Below are positions 39,420 through 54,000 of a stretch of 64,000 nucleotides of DNA, one piece after another. The notes beneath the pieces are model-generated. The model was not told the DNA's origin. It did not search any database and worked only from the letters and a program-made list of their open reading frames with translations. How positions within the stretch are numbered: the first letter of the stretch is position 1; the number at the start of each line of letters is the position of its first letter. A program made the position numbers and the translations under genes. The stretch spans positions 1-64,000 of the forward strand of contig ADNK01002265.1 in the NCBI GenBank assembly GCA_000320545.1. The letters run 5' to 3'. The stretch comes from Bigelowiella natans CCMP2755. Taxonomy: Eukaryota > Cercozoa > Chlorarachniophyceae.

Positions 39420-39460
<41 letters not shown>

Positions 39461-39819
39461 TGATTGATTGCTTGTTGGTGCTACATGTTTCTCAAATCCC
39501 CTCCTCCTTCCTAAACAAGGAAGACGACTCTGTGTGCGAGGAGAATCGCCGAAGCAACAACAACAACTGTTTGCGTCCTCATCATATTCTACGAAGTCTT
39601 TTCGGTCAAGGGCCTAAAGTGCCATAAAATGAGTAGTAATAACACTGTGTGTGTGCTTGTGTATGTGCATGATATAGAGAAAGAGAGAGATAGAGATAGA
39701 GATAGAGAGAGAGAGAGAGGTTCTACTATATATCTTAAACGGCTGGATGAAAACGACTTACCTGAGTTCCATTTGGGAATACGTGAATATCGTAATCCTG
39801 CGTGCAAAGCGGACACTAG

Positions 39820-39852
<33 letters not shown>

Positions 39853-39931
39853 CGAAAATATAATAGTAATGATTTCAGTGACTTGACTATTGGCGTTTGG
39901 TGACAACAATCTCAATAGGGGTAAAGATAGC

Positions 39932-39962
<31 letters not shown>

Positions 39963-40030
39963 CGTATATTTAATTACGTTACGCGGTGCTACTAGCTAGG
40001 AACCAGCAGAAAAGTGATGGATACAATCAG

Positions 40031-40068
<38 letters not shown>

Positions 40069-42824
40069 CGTTGATGAAAGTAGGTGCAAACGGATAAGAA
40101 ATACCTCATAATTGTAAGGAATGGCTGCCACTGGTCGTGGAGAATTTTGAGGCCTCTTCTGATAAGAAACAATATCAATATAAATATCGATAGCTTTTCC
40201 TCTCAATAGCCATTTGAATACTTTACACAACCAAATATTGGTATCGTAGTATTGGTAAAATCAATATTGTCCTCATCATACATTTCGTAAGGATGATTGG
40301 TTAGCGAAGAAAGTAGTAGCAGCAACAACCCATGGCAGATGATGTTGGGGATATTGACGACTTCCTCTTCTCTTTGAATCAAGGTATCTTTTCCACAACA
40401 TTACATAATCAAACCACATACTAATCAGGGCATAATTCGCTTCCAAAAAATCATAAACAAAAACAAGCAAAAGAGCAAAGAATGATGTGGAGGAGGGGGA
40501 GAAGGAGAATGCAACAGTAGCAGTCTGTACAGGTGTAGGAACATGAAAACGATGACTGCCAATTCGTATTAAACAGAGACGGATTATGAAGAAGGAAAGA
40601 AGAGATTATGAGGATTATATACCATAAAAAATAAATAGACGTAATGATAACATATCAACAACAGTTTGATGTCTCAACTACAACTATAATAGCAAATAGT
40701 ATCAAAAACAAATAAGCCATAGTTTTGTATCTGTCACCGCTATAGCATTGAGAAAACTGTTCAATACCGCAATCGTGTTATAAACTAATTGAATAAATTC
40801 AGAAGAGGGAACGTTGGCGGTACTATATTCAGTACCTTTGTAATTGTTGCGAAGACTGTTGTATACGAGAGTGATATTGATGCTGCTGAACAGCATATAT
40901 TCCTCCACCGATCAATGCAACAGTCGCTACCAAAACAGTATTATAGAGGAAGATATTGAAGGAGGAGGATATACAACAATAATACCAACAAGAAGGAGTC
41001 CTAGGATGATAATCATGATGATGACAGCAATACACATCATACATGCCCCATTTATATATTACAGCAGCGTATTAGAAATAGAAAGGATATCAATCATACG
41101 CAAGTGGAGGTGACCTAACGTAAGGATTAGAAGATGATTCTTGGAGAATGAGAATAATCTTTTCTCCATTGACTGCTGATTATTTCCTCCTCCTGAGAGC
41201 TTGTTCTTAGGCACAATAAGAGAAGATGAAGAGGATGATGCGTGTAGTGCCTAAAACCATCATAATGCATGCATGAGTATAGCAACCGCAACAACATATA
41301 TTTAGCTGAGCACAATGTCAAAGAAACATGATGCATCATAAAGATGTGTTGTCATCATCATACGATTAGATGAGTTATTGGTGCAGTAGCGCACTGAATA
41401 GTGAATTAAATACCTACCAGACATATGCCGATGTTCATCACTAAAGCAAGTAAGGCGTTTTCGTATCTGTTTCAATGCACAACAAGCACGCATTTGATCG
41501 GTTGTCAATTAAGGAAGACTTGAGTTACAACTACTACTACTACAGTGAATGAATAGGGCAGTCTTCCATAACACCGCACAACATCAATGCCCGTCAATCA
41601 CAAAAGGTAAACAAAACAAGATTCTTACAGCGATTCCTTCAGTGTCGGCTTGATATCCTCAATTAACTTCGTTATGCGGTCTTTTATACAAACAACATCA
41701 CCCAAATAAAATTAGAATTAAAAAGCAGCAAGCTGACAAGGATGTGACAATAAATTGATGAGAACGATGCAAAAATTACATACAATCTGTGTAGTAAGAA
41801 GGAAGAATCTAATATATTATGATACTGCTACCGGAAAGAATGTGGGTAGCCTGTCCTCCAGAGGCAACTTGGATTTCTCTGTTGTCAATAAATAAGGTGT
41901 AGGAATAGTGTTGTTACTATACAGGCTCAGACACCCACCACTTTATTAACCAAAGCACTAGCTTTACCTATCAGCGACTGAAAGAAGGATCAAAACCTAT
42001 AATGACAGTTAGGAGATCTTTATTAGTTTTAATTCATATATCTTAGTCACAGCAGCAGCACCATCCTATCACCACCATCTGTATGAGGTATTATCCCATC
42101 TCATCTGAATAGTACCAGAAGTCAGTGTGTTATTGCGATGCCGTGTGTAGTGATGGTCTAATTTTTTTATATATATTATAGCCATGCTTACCCCATTTCC
42201 ACAGCCTTCAGTTCCAAGACCCCAATTATCTTTTAGCACCGGCAGCAGGGTAGATGAAGAGACGCAGGGAGAGAGTTGGAATGCACAGAAAACATACTTT
42301 ATCATTAAAAATACGGAATGATTTACATAGATGACGGACTTAAGTAATGATAACCATAGATGTCTATAGCCAGGTCTTCAGCATCAACTCTAATGACGTA
42401 ATAATAACAAAGGGGCCATCATTAATATCAATGCTCTGAATATTCACAAATACTATATGAGCAAAGGGGGTGGGAAGGATGATCAACTTGCTTGTTATCA
42501 TCTATTCGATGATCCAGACAACAACGTGTACGTATCATGAGCAGCGACTGCAGTGCACATCTTCTACTAGTAGTTGGTGATATGGAATACCGAGGAGATA
42601 TAGATTCCATAATTGCAATCCCAACCTTGTTGATTGGAGAGGACAAATGATTCAGTTCTAAACACTTATTATGCTAAGAATCTGTACGTTTAATGTCTTG
42701 TCTCTTAATGGCAACATAAAGCTGTTCTCTTAAGTGATAGGAACTTACTTGGTAGCCATCGTCCACTTCAATAATCTCCCCGTTTCCACTTCATAACACC
42801 ACACACACAAACACACACACACAC

Positions 42825-42862
<38 letters not shown>

Positions 42863-43410
42863 TTATCAAGATGATCTTAATTGTTACTATCCTTATTTTC
42901 ACCTGTTGATTGTTGGACACCATACATGCGTATCTTGCCTTACAGAATGAATTACATGCTCTAGTTTGTCCAGTGCTGAGCAGAGCGCAGTAAGTAAGTA
43001 AGTAAGTATTGTGTTTTCGATACAATTCACAGATCGTCAAATTCATGTACAGAACAAACACACAACGACAAGCCAACTTATCCTATCGATTTAAATGTCG
43101 TCGAATACTCAACAGTATCTACCCATATTATTACCCGTAGGTGTCAATATTCCATCAGGATCACAAACAGTGCTCATTTCTGGACGTCTGCATTTGACGT
43201 AGTCCTAAAGATTGAAACGACGCTGAGTTCGTGGGGGAACACTCGACATATTTTCGGTCACAAAAAGAAAGCAAGAAGTACCTTGCTTGGATCTGGAAAG
43301 GTAAACTGGTCATATCCTTCCGAGTAATAGGGGGAGGCCTTCAGCACCGGAAAAGGCTGGGCTTGGGGCAGCAACGTAGTGACAACCAGAAATGATCCTA
43401 GTGCCCTCAT
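38269..43410 (-). CDS. Secretory TPM/MOLO1-domain protein with transmembrane helix and RING finger
   Basis: Predicted membrane-anchored E3 ligase with a lumenal TPM/MOLO1 domain. Exons: 43410-43282 (signal peptide, MRALGSFLVVTTLLPQAQ), 43204-43135 (CDPDGIL), 42975-42903 (WCPTIN), 42788-42749 (VDDGYQ), 42625-42591, 42389-42355 (AEDLAIDIY), 42229-42192 (DNWGLGTEGCGNG), about 41880-41826 (DNREIQVASGGQAT), about 41680-41632, 41467-41416 (YENALLALVMNIGICL), about 41190-41064, 41008-40841 (TM, YNTVLVATVALIGGGIYAV), about 40370-40325, 40172-40108, then RING: 39816-39762 (CPLCTQDYDIHVF), about 39210-39150 (LRCGHRFCVEC), about 38950-38887 (KCPLCYKNAP). The eight RING ligands fit C3HC4. The cytosolic tail is Ser/Lys/His-rich; TGA at 38269-38271 is one possible end. 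The acceptor of the exon near 41880 is unclear. Divergent with the gene at 44000. Confidence 0.83.
39120..39151. repeat. (TACC)n repeat beginning at a RING-exon donor
   Basis: Read on the minus strand the exon encoding CGHRFCVEC ends at TATAG and the intron starts with (GTAG)n, about eight units. Confidence 0.85.
39211..39345. repeat. 45-bp minisatellite, three copies, abutting a RING exon
   Basis: Units start at 39211, 39256 and 39301 and are nearly identical (one T/C difference; each holds ataaacaagacatacatgca). The first copy touches the 3' splice site of the exon carrying the RING C/H ligands. As 45 is a multiple of three and the minus frame is open, inclusion would add 15-residue repeats, but a direct splice gives the better RING spacing. 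Confidence 0.92.
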
Positions 43411-43999
43411 ATCTCACTCCCCTTCCTTTTTCAACACTTTTAGCGAGGCCAGTGTGTTTATCGAGTCTTTAATACATGCAATTTTATGCACGCAGCTTAT
43501 ATTGGAGTTTGCAGATGCTGACTTACTTGGCCCCCCTCCTTCTCCTGCCCCCCTTTGTTGTTTCCGATGATGCCGAATTCTAGAGAATTAATTCAGAGGT
43601 TTATTATTTCGCTCACTTCCTTTTTTCTTGTTTTTCTTCGACCGAACAGATTTATTTTCAAAGTCGCCTACATCCATAATGATCTATGTGAACACCTTTC
43701 GCTTTTGATAAAGAAATGTCGACATAGCTGTCGCATTCCCAAGATGCATGCCGAATAGCTTGTACACCAGAGCGTTTCCATTTCATCGAATTTTCTAGGA
43801 GATCTAGCAGGTTAAGTCAAATGATGCACTTCTGCTCAGCAGAAGGATTGACGCACCTGGAAAATTGCTTGCATTTGGGAAATGTTTTGATCAGAGTTGG
43901 TAGTAGCATGACGATAAGAAGAAGGAAGACACTATTCAATCACGCACGTCAAAGACATCCCCTCCCCTCATTCACCCTCCTTCAATTGCAGCACCAGTA
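43411..43999. promoter_or_regulatory. Divergent promoter region
   Basis: About 590 bp between the start codons of the - TPM/RING gene and the + four-helix gene. No exon was recognised; the ORFs at 43379-43758 show no splice support. Both promoters must lie here unless 5' UTR introns extend further. Confidence 0.5.
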
Positions 44000-45264
44000 A
44001 TGGCAGTGTGGGCACATGCAACAACCATAGGGCTTTCGAGTATATCGCTTCTCTTCACAGTTGTGATGATGTTTGGAACAAGAGGACAAGTTGGATGGTC
44101 TGTAGGAGAGGAAGATCTGAACAACGACGAGGTCTTTGTCCGCTTTGGACTCATTGGATTCGAAACAAACTCGAAGGGAAACGAAGGAGTCTTCGGAATT
44201 TACAATTACGATAGCGAGGGATGCAAGGATATCTTTGCTGGAGGACAAGTTGACAGCGACACTTGCGATGATTGCGCTGGGGCAGGAGGAGCAGCTTTTA
44301 CGTAATGATAATAAAAATTTAGCACAGCTTCAAGTTTATAAGAAAATTATTTGATTCCAGCTTCACGTTTTTTGGCATGGTCTTCTTAGTGGTGCTTCTC
44401 GGTGCTCAATATTTGAGGTATAGCAATAAATATCATGTGTACATTGTGATATTCTGACGGCAACAGTATGATGTAACAATCAGATTCTCCGGTTTTAGAC
44501 ATAAGCACATGATCGAGTTTATGTTTCCAGCTCTCAATCTTCTCAATTTTCTTATTGCTTTCTGCTTCTTCTTGGTGTGGACGATTTGGATTGGCGGCTG
44601 CCACCAGTATTTAAGGGTAAATTGTGATAAGATGGAAAAGAAGAGCTAGAAACATGGAAATAACATGGTGTTCCTACAAATTCTTGGAATAAAGTAACAA
44701 AATGAAACATGGGAATAATATGGTGTTACTAATATAAATTCTTGCAATAAAGTAACAAAATTAACGTGATATAAATGGTGGTGTTAGTGATAGTAATTCT
44801 GCACGCATAATGATACAGTTAGGAATAATGATTGAATGGTACTTACACTGCTATTTCTAACGAATTGTTGTCATTGCATTCATCAAGGATGACGAAATAT
44901 TCAAGGAATTCGATGTTACTCCCGGTGCTGGATGGGCACTTGGATTTATGATATTTATTTTCTCTATTGTCGGGGGAGTTTTTGAGCTTGTGTTTGCTGA
45001 AACGTTGAGCCCTCCTATCAAGACAATGCCACGAGTGGTGAGGAAGGATGTTATCATAAAACCTAAAATTCAAGAATTAACTTAAGATTTTAAATTGATT
45101 GTGATTTGCTGGTTGACCTTTCTAGTCCATCCCGGATGTGGATACCAAAAAAGATGAGGAGAAAGTGGAGGTGGCGCATGATGCTCAGCCAGGCGTTCCA
45201 AGTGCACCAAGTGCCCCAGTAGCTGTTGCTGTTGAAGTAGTCTCTGATCAACCAGGACAAAATG

Positions 45265-45298
<34 letters not shown>

Positions 45299-45317
45299 TA
45301 CTTCTTCTCCTGACTAG
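44000..45317 (+). CDS. Four-helix (tetraspan) membrane protein, family unknown
   Basis: Five exons in phase: 44000-44301, 44361-44417, 44499-44616, 44888-45037, 45126-45317, TAG at 45315-45317, about 270 residues. Helix 1 follows the start (LSSISLLFTVVMMF). A loop of about 70 residues has three Cys (GCKDIF, TCDDC) and several Gly/Asp. Helix 2 is FFGMVFLVVLLGA, helix 3 LNLLNFLIAFCFFLVW, helix 4 GWALGFMIFIFSIVGGVF. The C-terminal tail is cytosolic by this count and rich in Glu, Pro, Val and an Asn run from an AAT repeat. The plan (N-in, Cys-bearing first loop, four helices, soluble tail) resembles claudin, MARVEL and SUR7-type proteins, but I see no family motif such as the claudin W-GLW-C-C. 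Function is unassigned. Confidence 0.8.
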
Positions 45318-45961
45318 CTCTGAACTGGAGCAACCTTCTGAGGTGAGAGACAGTTTTCTCCCACAAGATGACGAGTCACATGATCGACACCTGTTTGTTC
45401 AACATTGCTATCCTCAATATCATGCTAGCATGATTTTTCTAATGTTCGATTTTCCTGGAAAAGTCCACCTTCTAGACCTTGCTAGCTTGAGATCAAGTCT
45501 AGAAGTGGCGTCAAAGTATATATGTGTCGCAGTCTAGCAGTGTGCATTCCATGCCCGGTCTTTCTAGCCTTGCTGGCCGCAGTTGATCCAGCATTGCATG
45601 CACATGTCGAATGCTGCAGGTGCGCACTGAGTCAGCTTAATGATTTTTGGCTAGCTTGATGTAATTGTCTAGTTGTGCAAGTGAGAACATGGCTTATTCA
45701 GCTGGTCAGCTCTGGAGCTAGTCAGCATCCATTGTGCAAAATGATTTGCATCATTTCATCTTCAAAGAGAAGTGTCATGCAAAAGCTGAAAAGACGACTC
45801 AAACAATGACTGCAGCAATTGAAGTTCACACATCAGTCATCAGGTCACGATGAATTTCAGTGCTAGAATCCAATGAGTGGCGCACAATCCTTCATTTACA
45901 ACCATTTACAGTTGTCTGCACATTCAAAACAGAGCGTACGTGCTCATGAAAAACCCTGATC
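45318..45961. other. Convergent spacer with a CTAG/TGCA-rich island
   Basis: The tail-to-tail gap between the four-helix gene and the TPR gene. From about 45420 it is rich in CTAG, GCTAG, TGCA and CATG words (catgctagcatg near 45420, cttgctagcttgag near 45479). No exon was recognised. Confidence 0.75.
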
Positions 45962-47181
45962 TCACAATGATTGCTCTTTGTCTGTGGTATCCGTCACAGC
46001 TTCTAGTTTTTCCTTGATCTTTGAGGGGATGTCCTTGCACTGCACTGCCTTCTTGAATTGCTTCATTGCGAGAAAGTTGTTTTTTTGTTTCAATTCAAAT
46101 ATTTGCCCCTAATAATTTAGTGAACGGAGTATGCTCTGTGTGAGAATTTAATGAACCTGGGAGCCAGCAGTGACTATTAACCTTTCTCCAATGCGCTCTC
46201 CAATAATTGGGATTAAATTTCAAACTCTCTTCAATTTCCTATCAGAGATAATGATCCCCCCGAAATGCACACTCAAATTGGTTGTCCTCATGAATCATTG
46301 AAACGATCAACAAAGATCAGAATTACTCTCAGGGCTTCATCTGGTTTATGGAGCCTCAAGAAGCAAGTACCTCTACCACAAAAATTGTTCAGTTTCTGGC
46401 AACATATGAGAGTAATAATTCTTACAAGTTGCAATGGAGAATTGAAAGGAGCTCTAAGGGCAGAGCTAAAGGAGGACGAAATTTTTCATTAGCCAATTCG
46501 ATTCCCATCAAGTATTTTTCAGCTGCAGTTTCACAGTTCCCCTCTCGAAACAGACTGTTTCCCCAGTTCTTAATATCTTCAGGGGTCAGATTTAGTTTTT
46601 TTATGGTCCCCTACAAGTAAATTGGAAAAATTACGAAGACTTATTTAAACTCATATTGTTCTTAAGTCATACGTTTTCAACATTCTGTGGAATTTCAATG
46701 TCGTAATCGAACGGATTTCTCTTGCCTTGCAGAACCTATATGTAAACAATTTTAGATTAGGAAAGTCATTATTTTGCGAGAAAACTACATGATAATCATA
46801 TTAAGAAGGCTCCTATGCTTTGTTGGGGTTCATACCATCCTCTTTTCATTTGAGCATAGATTCTCTAACCCCATGCAGGTAAGTAGATCCTCTGTCGATT
46901 TCAGTTCCTTTTAATATGAATGATTGATATGGGCATAACTGAACTCAATAAGAAGCTCACTCCAATCTCGAAGGCCTTCATCGTAGAAGTATCGGAGCCG
47001 AGTATTGGCTGTGCTGTTTCCATGCAGCTGTGTGTTGGTTTCCACAAGCCACTAAATGAATGACTATGGACACCACAAATAGACTTTTATCAGTTGTCTT
47101 AGGATCTAAATACCCTCAAATTGACAACTTCGAAAAAATAGAAATAAAAAGCTAATGCCGTGCTACCATCCACTGCGACAT
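45962..47181 (-). CDS. Small TPR-repeat protein
   Basis: Predicted protein of about 215 residues built mainly of tetratricopeptide repeats, which mediate protein contacts (often with chaperones). The start is ATG at 47181 in a five-codon first exon ending at 47167 (MSQWM), followed by exons giving WLVETNTQLHGN, NLCSNEKRM, VLQGKRNPFDYDIEIPQNVE and then TPR 1 (TPEDIKNWGNSLFREGNCET, AAEKYLMGIELA), TPR 2 (ILHCNLGTCFLRLHKPDEAL, EESLKFNPNYWRAHWRKG) and TPR 3 (NNFLAMKQFKKAVQC). The stop is TGA at 45962-45964. All junction phases agree. The helix-turn-helix spacing and conserved W-GN-LF, A-Y and NP positions fit TPRs of the TTC4/UNC45/FKBP class, but no partner domain is present. Its start lies only about 320 bp from the divergent MAP kinase start. 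Confidence 0.85.
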
Positions 47182-47499
47182 TTATATATAAGACCGATAG
47201 ACATCATAGAGGAAGATGCATAGCAGCGCAAGAACAAACGAACAAACTCATCGCAATTAGATCTAGAGGTCTCAACAATATCTTCAACTCGATTCAATTT
47301 ATCTCCTCAGAACATACACGTACAAATTGGCATTGTCGCATTTTAAAATTGTACTGAGTTGTTAAATAAATGCCGCCTCAGATTTGTGAGGCGAAAAAAT
47401 AATAAGTGTTGGAATGTGCAAAGGAGTAAAATATAAAAGTGGAAGAGAGAGACAACTGTGACACGCTAACCCCTTTCTAGCTTTGGTGCACCTTGAAGG
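47182..47499. promoter_or_regulatory. Compact divergent promoter
   Basis: About 318 bp between the start codons of the TPR gene (-) and the MAP kinase gene (+). A TTATATATAAATG string ends in the TPR start codon, so it is probably not a TATA box. No coding sense was seen. Confidence 0.5.
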
Positions 47500-49743
<2,244 letters not shown>

Positions 49744-51093
49744 GATTGTGAGATTTGTAAATTTTGAGCAAAACAAAGTAGCTGCTAACCGTAGGCTCTA
49801 TCTATCTGCGTTCATGAAATGCGTTGATCAAACATGTTTCTACTCAAAGCAAACATAGCGCAAGTCTAGAATTAAGGGCATTTTTTATTACGCCTTGATT
49901 ACTAGATTAGCCGTGCTAGCTATCTAGGCGTTTAGCGTGTGGCTGACGTCTGGCTGTGCCATGACACGCACTGACATCTAGACATGCTAGCATGTTGCAA
50001 GACGCCTTGAGAGGACTAGAAGACAAGGATAGTCCACGAAGTTTGTTGTCATGTAGCGCTAGCTAGCAAGCAGCGGAGGCAAACAAACAACTCTAGCTAG
50101 CTAGCTAGCTAGAACAAGCTAGCTAGCTAGAACAAGCTAGCAAGTGATGCCCCGCTAGCCCGCTCTAGCTAGCTTGCCAAACAAATTGCTAGCTGAACAA
50201 GCATCCGCCTCTACATCTAGTGATGCGCAGCATTTCACTCAATGTCGATTAGCCATGTTCAAACTAACAAGCTCCAGAGCTAGCTAGCTAGCTAGCAAGT
50301 CGCACAGATGTCTAGACGTGACGGACTAGCTAGCTAGCGGACACAACTAGCTAGCTAGACAATCTAGCAATCTAGCAATGTGCAGTGTAGAAGTGATCAA
50401 ATGTTTTCAACAGTCATTCCAACGTGGCTGTGCAATGCAGCGGCCACAGCGCACACGCTAGCACGTTGTGTCTCGACAACCCCAGATCCTTTGCAGTTTG
50501 ATGATCTGCAAGTTTCTGGCAGCAAGTTCAAAGCTCTAGCTAGCTAGAGCTCTAGCCAAACTAGCAAAGCTACAAAATTTTGCAGGCTAGCTAGCTAGCA
50601 GCTAGCCGTCAGCGCTAGAACGCAGAGCAGCAGGGCTAGCAGGAGAACTAGCTAGAGATCTTGGAGACCGTCTAGCCGTGCAAACGTGCAATAACTAACT
50701 CTAGAACTAGTCTAGCTGCATGCTAGCATGCCACACAATTGTTGAAATAGTTTATGTTTGTTCAGCATCCTGGCATTGCTAAGCATGCTAGCATGCATGC
50801 AACATGAATTGGAATGACAGCATGTGCATGCTAGCTAGCTAGCATGTCTGTCTGTCATGTGATTTGTAGTTTGTCTAGTTGTGTGATGATCAACTCGTGC
50901 TAGCTAGCTAGCGTGTGTGTGTACGAAAAAACACGTACTGTCATGAACAGCCACACGCAACAAAACACGAATGCAGCACACCAATGTTCCTAGCAGCATT
51001 TTGTTTTACCATGAGACATGACAGGCATCTAGATGTTCTGCTACAAATCCATTATGAATAAACACGCACAAGCGGAATGTGGCGTGAAAGTAG
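49744..51093. other. Convergent spacer with the strongest CTAG-rich island
   Basis: Tail-to-tail gap between the MAP kinase and PRCC-like genes. From about 49880 to 50960 it is saturated with GCTAGCTAGC and TCTAGC words, including long (GCTA)n runs near 50091-50131 and 50278-50299, plus catgctagcatg palindromes near 50720 and 50785. No exon was seen. Confidence 0.85.
50091..50150. repeat. (CTAG)n self-complementary repeat
   Basis: ctagctagctagctagctag and two further copies separated by aacaag. The unit is its own reverse complement, so the block can fold on itself. Confidence 0.9.
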
Positions 51094-54000
51094 TCACCAG
51101 CCATATTTCATCGCAGTTTCCTTTTTCGTTCTGTGCGACATTTATAGAAAGACGTCATTTAATGCGAAGTTGGAAGACATAACTAACAGCGACATCTAAT
51201 TTCCTTCCTACTCATCACAACCCCGAATCTCCACCATAACCCACGCACGTCCAAATAGAATGTTTACCTCATATGCTTTGCTCTGCGCATCGCAAGATCA
51301 AATTCGTTCATAGCAGCTTGATGAGCCAAACTAAAGTTCAATACGGAACAAATGAAATGACTCTTCAGCTTGGGAGAAATCGGTTACATATTTGCAAATC
51401 ATTTTGCAAATCATGCTATATAGGGTTGTTCAATTCGGCAAGGAGGATTCAGGCTGAAAGCATAAGGTATCGCGACGGCAAAATAATGACGCGCAATACC
51501 TGTTGATCTGATGTTTTCTTTTGTGAAGCTTCGAAACCTTCTGCTGTACGACATCTCCAATCTTTTGAAAGAGAAAACGAATGATAACAACAAACGTAAC
51601 CATTAAAAACAAGCAGTGTTCTGAGCACGTCGCGTGTAGATTCGAAAGCAAATTCATAGCTTGGGTGAAATTTTCAAGATATTAGTGAAATATTCCGACG
51701 GTTACCTTCGCGTTATAAAAGAAAGCTGTTTGCTCTTCAATGCTCGCTTGCTATGCGGTTTGGAAAAGACAAAAGCATATAATGGAGAAGACGTCATCGT
51801 TAATGATAATGGTGCTCACAATCCATTAAAAAATGATTATCGACAATCAGAGAAATACATAGCAAGAGGCAATGCATATTCGTTATCATTACCATAATCG
51901 TCATGAATATGACAACGAACCAACATAAAACAAATGAATCATAATGAGCAAAACACACACATTAACATTCACAAATGCATACTCATACCGCGATTCCCTT
52001 GTTCTGAAATTCTTCAAAAGCCTTCTCTGCCCTGGTCTATTAATAAGCAAGTCGCAATGAGCAATAAGTGGTTGATCCTAGCAGCTAATAATCATTCGTG
52101 TTGAAAGTGATGAGGTTTAATAGGCTGCATATGCAGCAGCACCACTATCATCATTATCACCAGTAACAACACAACGACACAAAGAACACCAATCATCTAC
52201 CTTGACTCTCAGCTTATCTGCTGATACATCAACAAACTTCACGCCTGATAAAGAATAAACGGATGATGATGATGATGGTGACGATGACGATGATGATGAA
52301 ACCAATACTACTTACGACCCCCCCCCAATGAAATGGCATTAATATTGGCATCTATAACGCGCCTTTGTTAATTAGGACGGAAGAAACTATGGCTCTGTTT
52401 ACTTTTCCCCTCCCAATAGTTGATCCGTTTCTATGATGATGTTGACAACCTCCCAATAGTTGATCCGTTTCTATGATGTGATGTTGACAACCTTTCTTGA
52501 GTTCTGCAGCCATGATGGGGTCAAAACACTGAGAGGTATCGAACTTGCTGTCGGATTAGTAAAAAACAAAACAACTCTTAGATTAAATGCATTGGTAACG
52601 AAATACAAATCGCTGTAAGGAGAACAAATGAAGATACATTCACAACAAATGGATTCAATAGGCGGAGTCCCAACATCAAACCGAAATGCTTTTAGTGCTG
52701 GTTGGCCAAGCCTCTCCTACCATAATCCCCTCGCCTCTCCCTCCTCCAAAACCTCTTTTCCATCTCTTATCAAAATTGGAATTTTGATGAAGATGTTCCT
52801 ACCTTGGTTTAGGAGGACGGGGTCCATACGATGAAGAGGTTGCTCCTCCCCCACCTCCCATGTTGTTGTTATTCTTGTTGGTATATCCCCAAGGATTTGC
52901 AGATCGCTGCTGTGACGACGGTGCTGATGATACATCGTTGTAGCCCCAAGGAGACGACGCAGCAGGGGAAGATTGCGGGCCATAACTGCCACCTGAGGAT
53001 GAGCAAACGTTGCTTTTGTTGTTGTTCTTGTTGTTATTGAAGGCATAAGAATGATGTTGGTAGTGTTGTTTTTGTTGTTGATAACGATAATGATATGAGC
53101 TTGGGCTTCCTCTCATATCTTCAAGATCCGTGGATTATAGATAAGAGATAGGCAATATATTTACTGGGTATGTAGCAGCTAGCTTCTTGGGGCGTGTAAT
53201 ACGAACAAATCACAGTTTCCCTTCTTGAATCATGGAGGTTTTCGTTATCGGCATCATCCCCCTCCCCCACCACGACCAATCATCCATACTACTGCTGTGT
53301 ATTCTACACGCACATCACATATCATTCTAATACCTTGATAATGATGATATTGGCTGTTGCTTGAAGCATAGTTGTAAGGCTGGTGCTGTTGCAGGTGAGG
53401 GTTGTAGGCATGCTGTAGATGGGAGGAGGAGGAGGAATTCGTGGAAGAAGCTGCTGCTGGGTAGTTCTGGCCAAGGTAGCTGCGGGCATGCTGTGAATAG
53501 CCTGAAGGAAAACCAAAACAAAACAATAATGACCGTTCATGATAAATGTAAAGAAAGGATGGGTGAAGCCATAATGCTACTTCCGAGTGATGCCGATGAT
53601 GAAGGCGGTGTGGTGCTAGTGATGCTAGTATGTACATTCACATAAATATATTCATAAAGATACATTGGCCTGATACCTGTTGTCTGCTGACGGTACTGAA
53701 GGGAGTGATCATGATGACTATTCGGTGAAGGTGATGGGCCTGGTGCTGCCGCAGTAGTAGTAGACGGAAAGTAACGTGAGGGATTTGGTAGCTGCTTCGA
53801 TGGTTGTTGATGAGCCTGAACGGAGGCTGCAGACGAAGAAGGGAAAGCACAATTTTGGTGTGGTGGAGCGATGGAGGAAGATACGCCTTTCTTCGTTGCT
53901 CTTGATGATGATGATGATGATAAGCCGGGTGGGGGTGCTAAGCCTCCACTGCTGCTGCCCTTAGATACACCACCACCACCACCAGCAGCTGCGGCAACAA

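Noticed and set aside
43379-43758. Two plus-strand ORFs between the TPM/RING and four-helix genes
   Set aside because: They overlap the antisense first exon of the TPM/RING gene or lack splice signals and recognisable motifs.
46930-47060. Alternative frame of the TPR gene second exon (METAQPILGSDTSTMKAFEIG)
   Set aside because: It looks protein-like, but its phase leads to stops in the following exons; the WLVETNTQLHGN frame connects cleanly to the TPRs.
50091-50150. CTAG repeats as a CRISPR-like or telomere-like array
   Set aside because: The units are 4 bp, self-complementary and lack regular unique spacers; the context is an intergenic island in a eukaryote.
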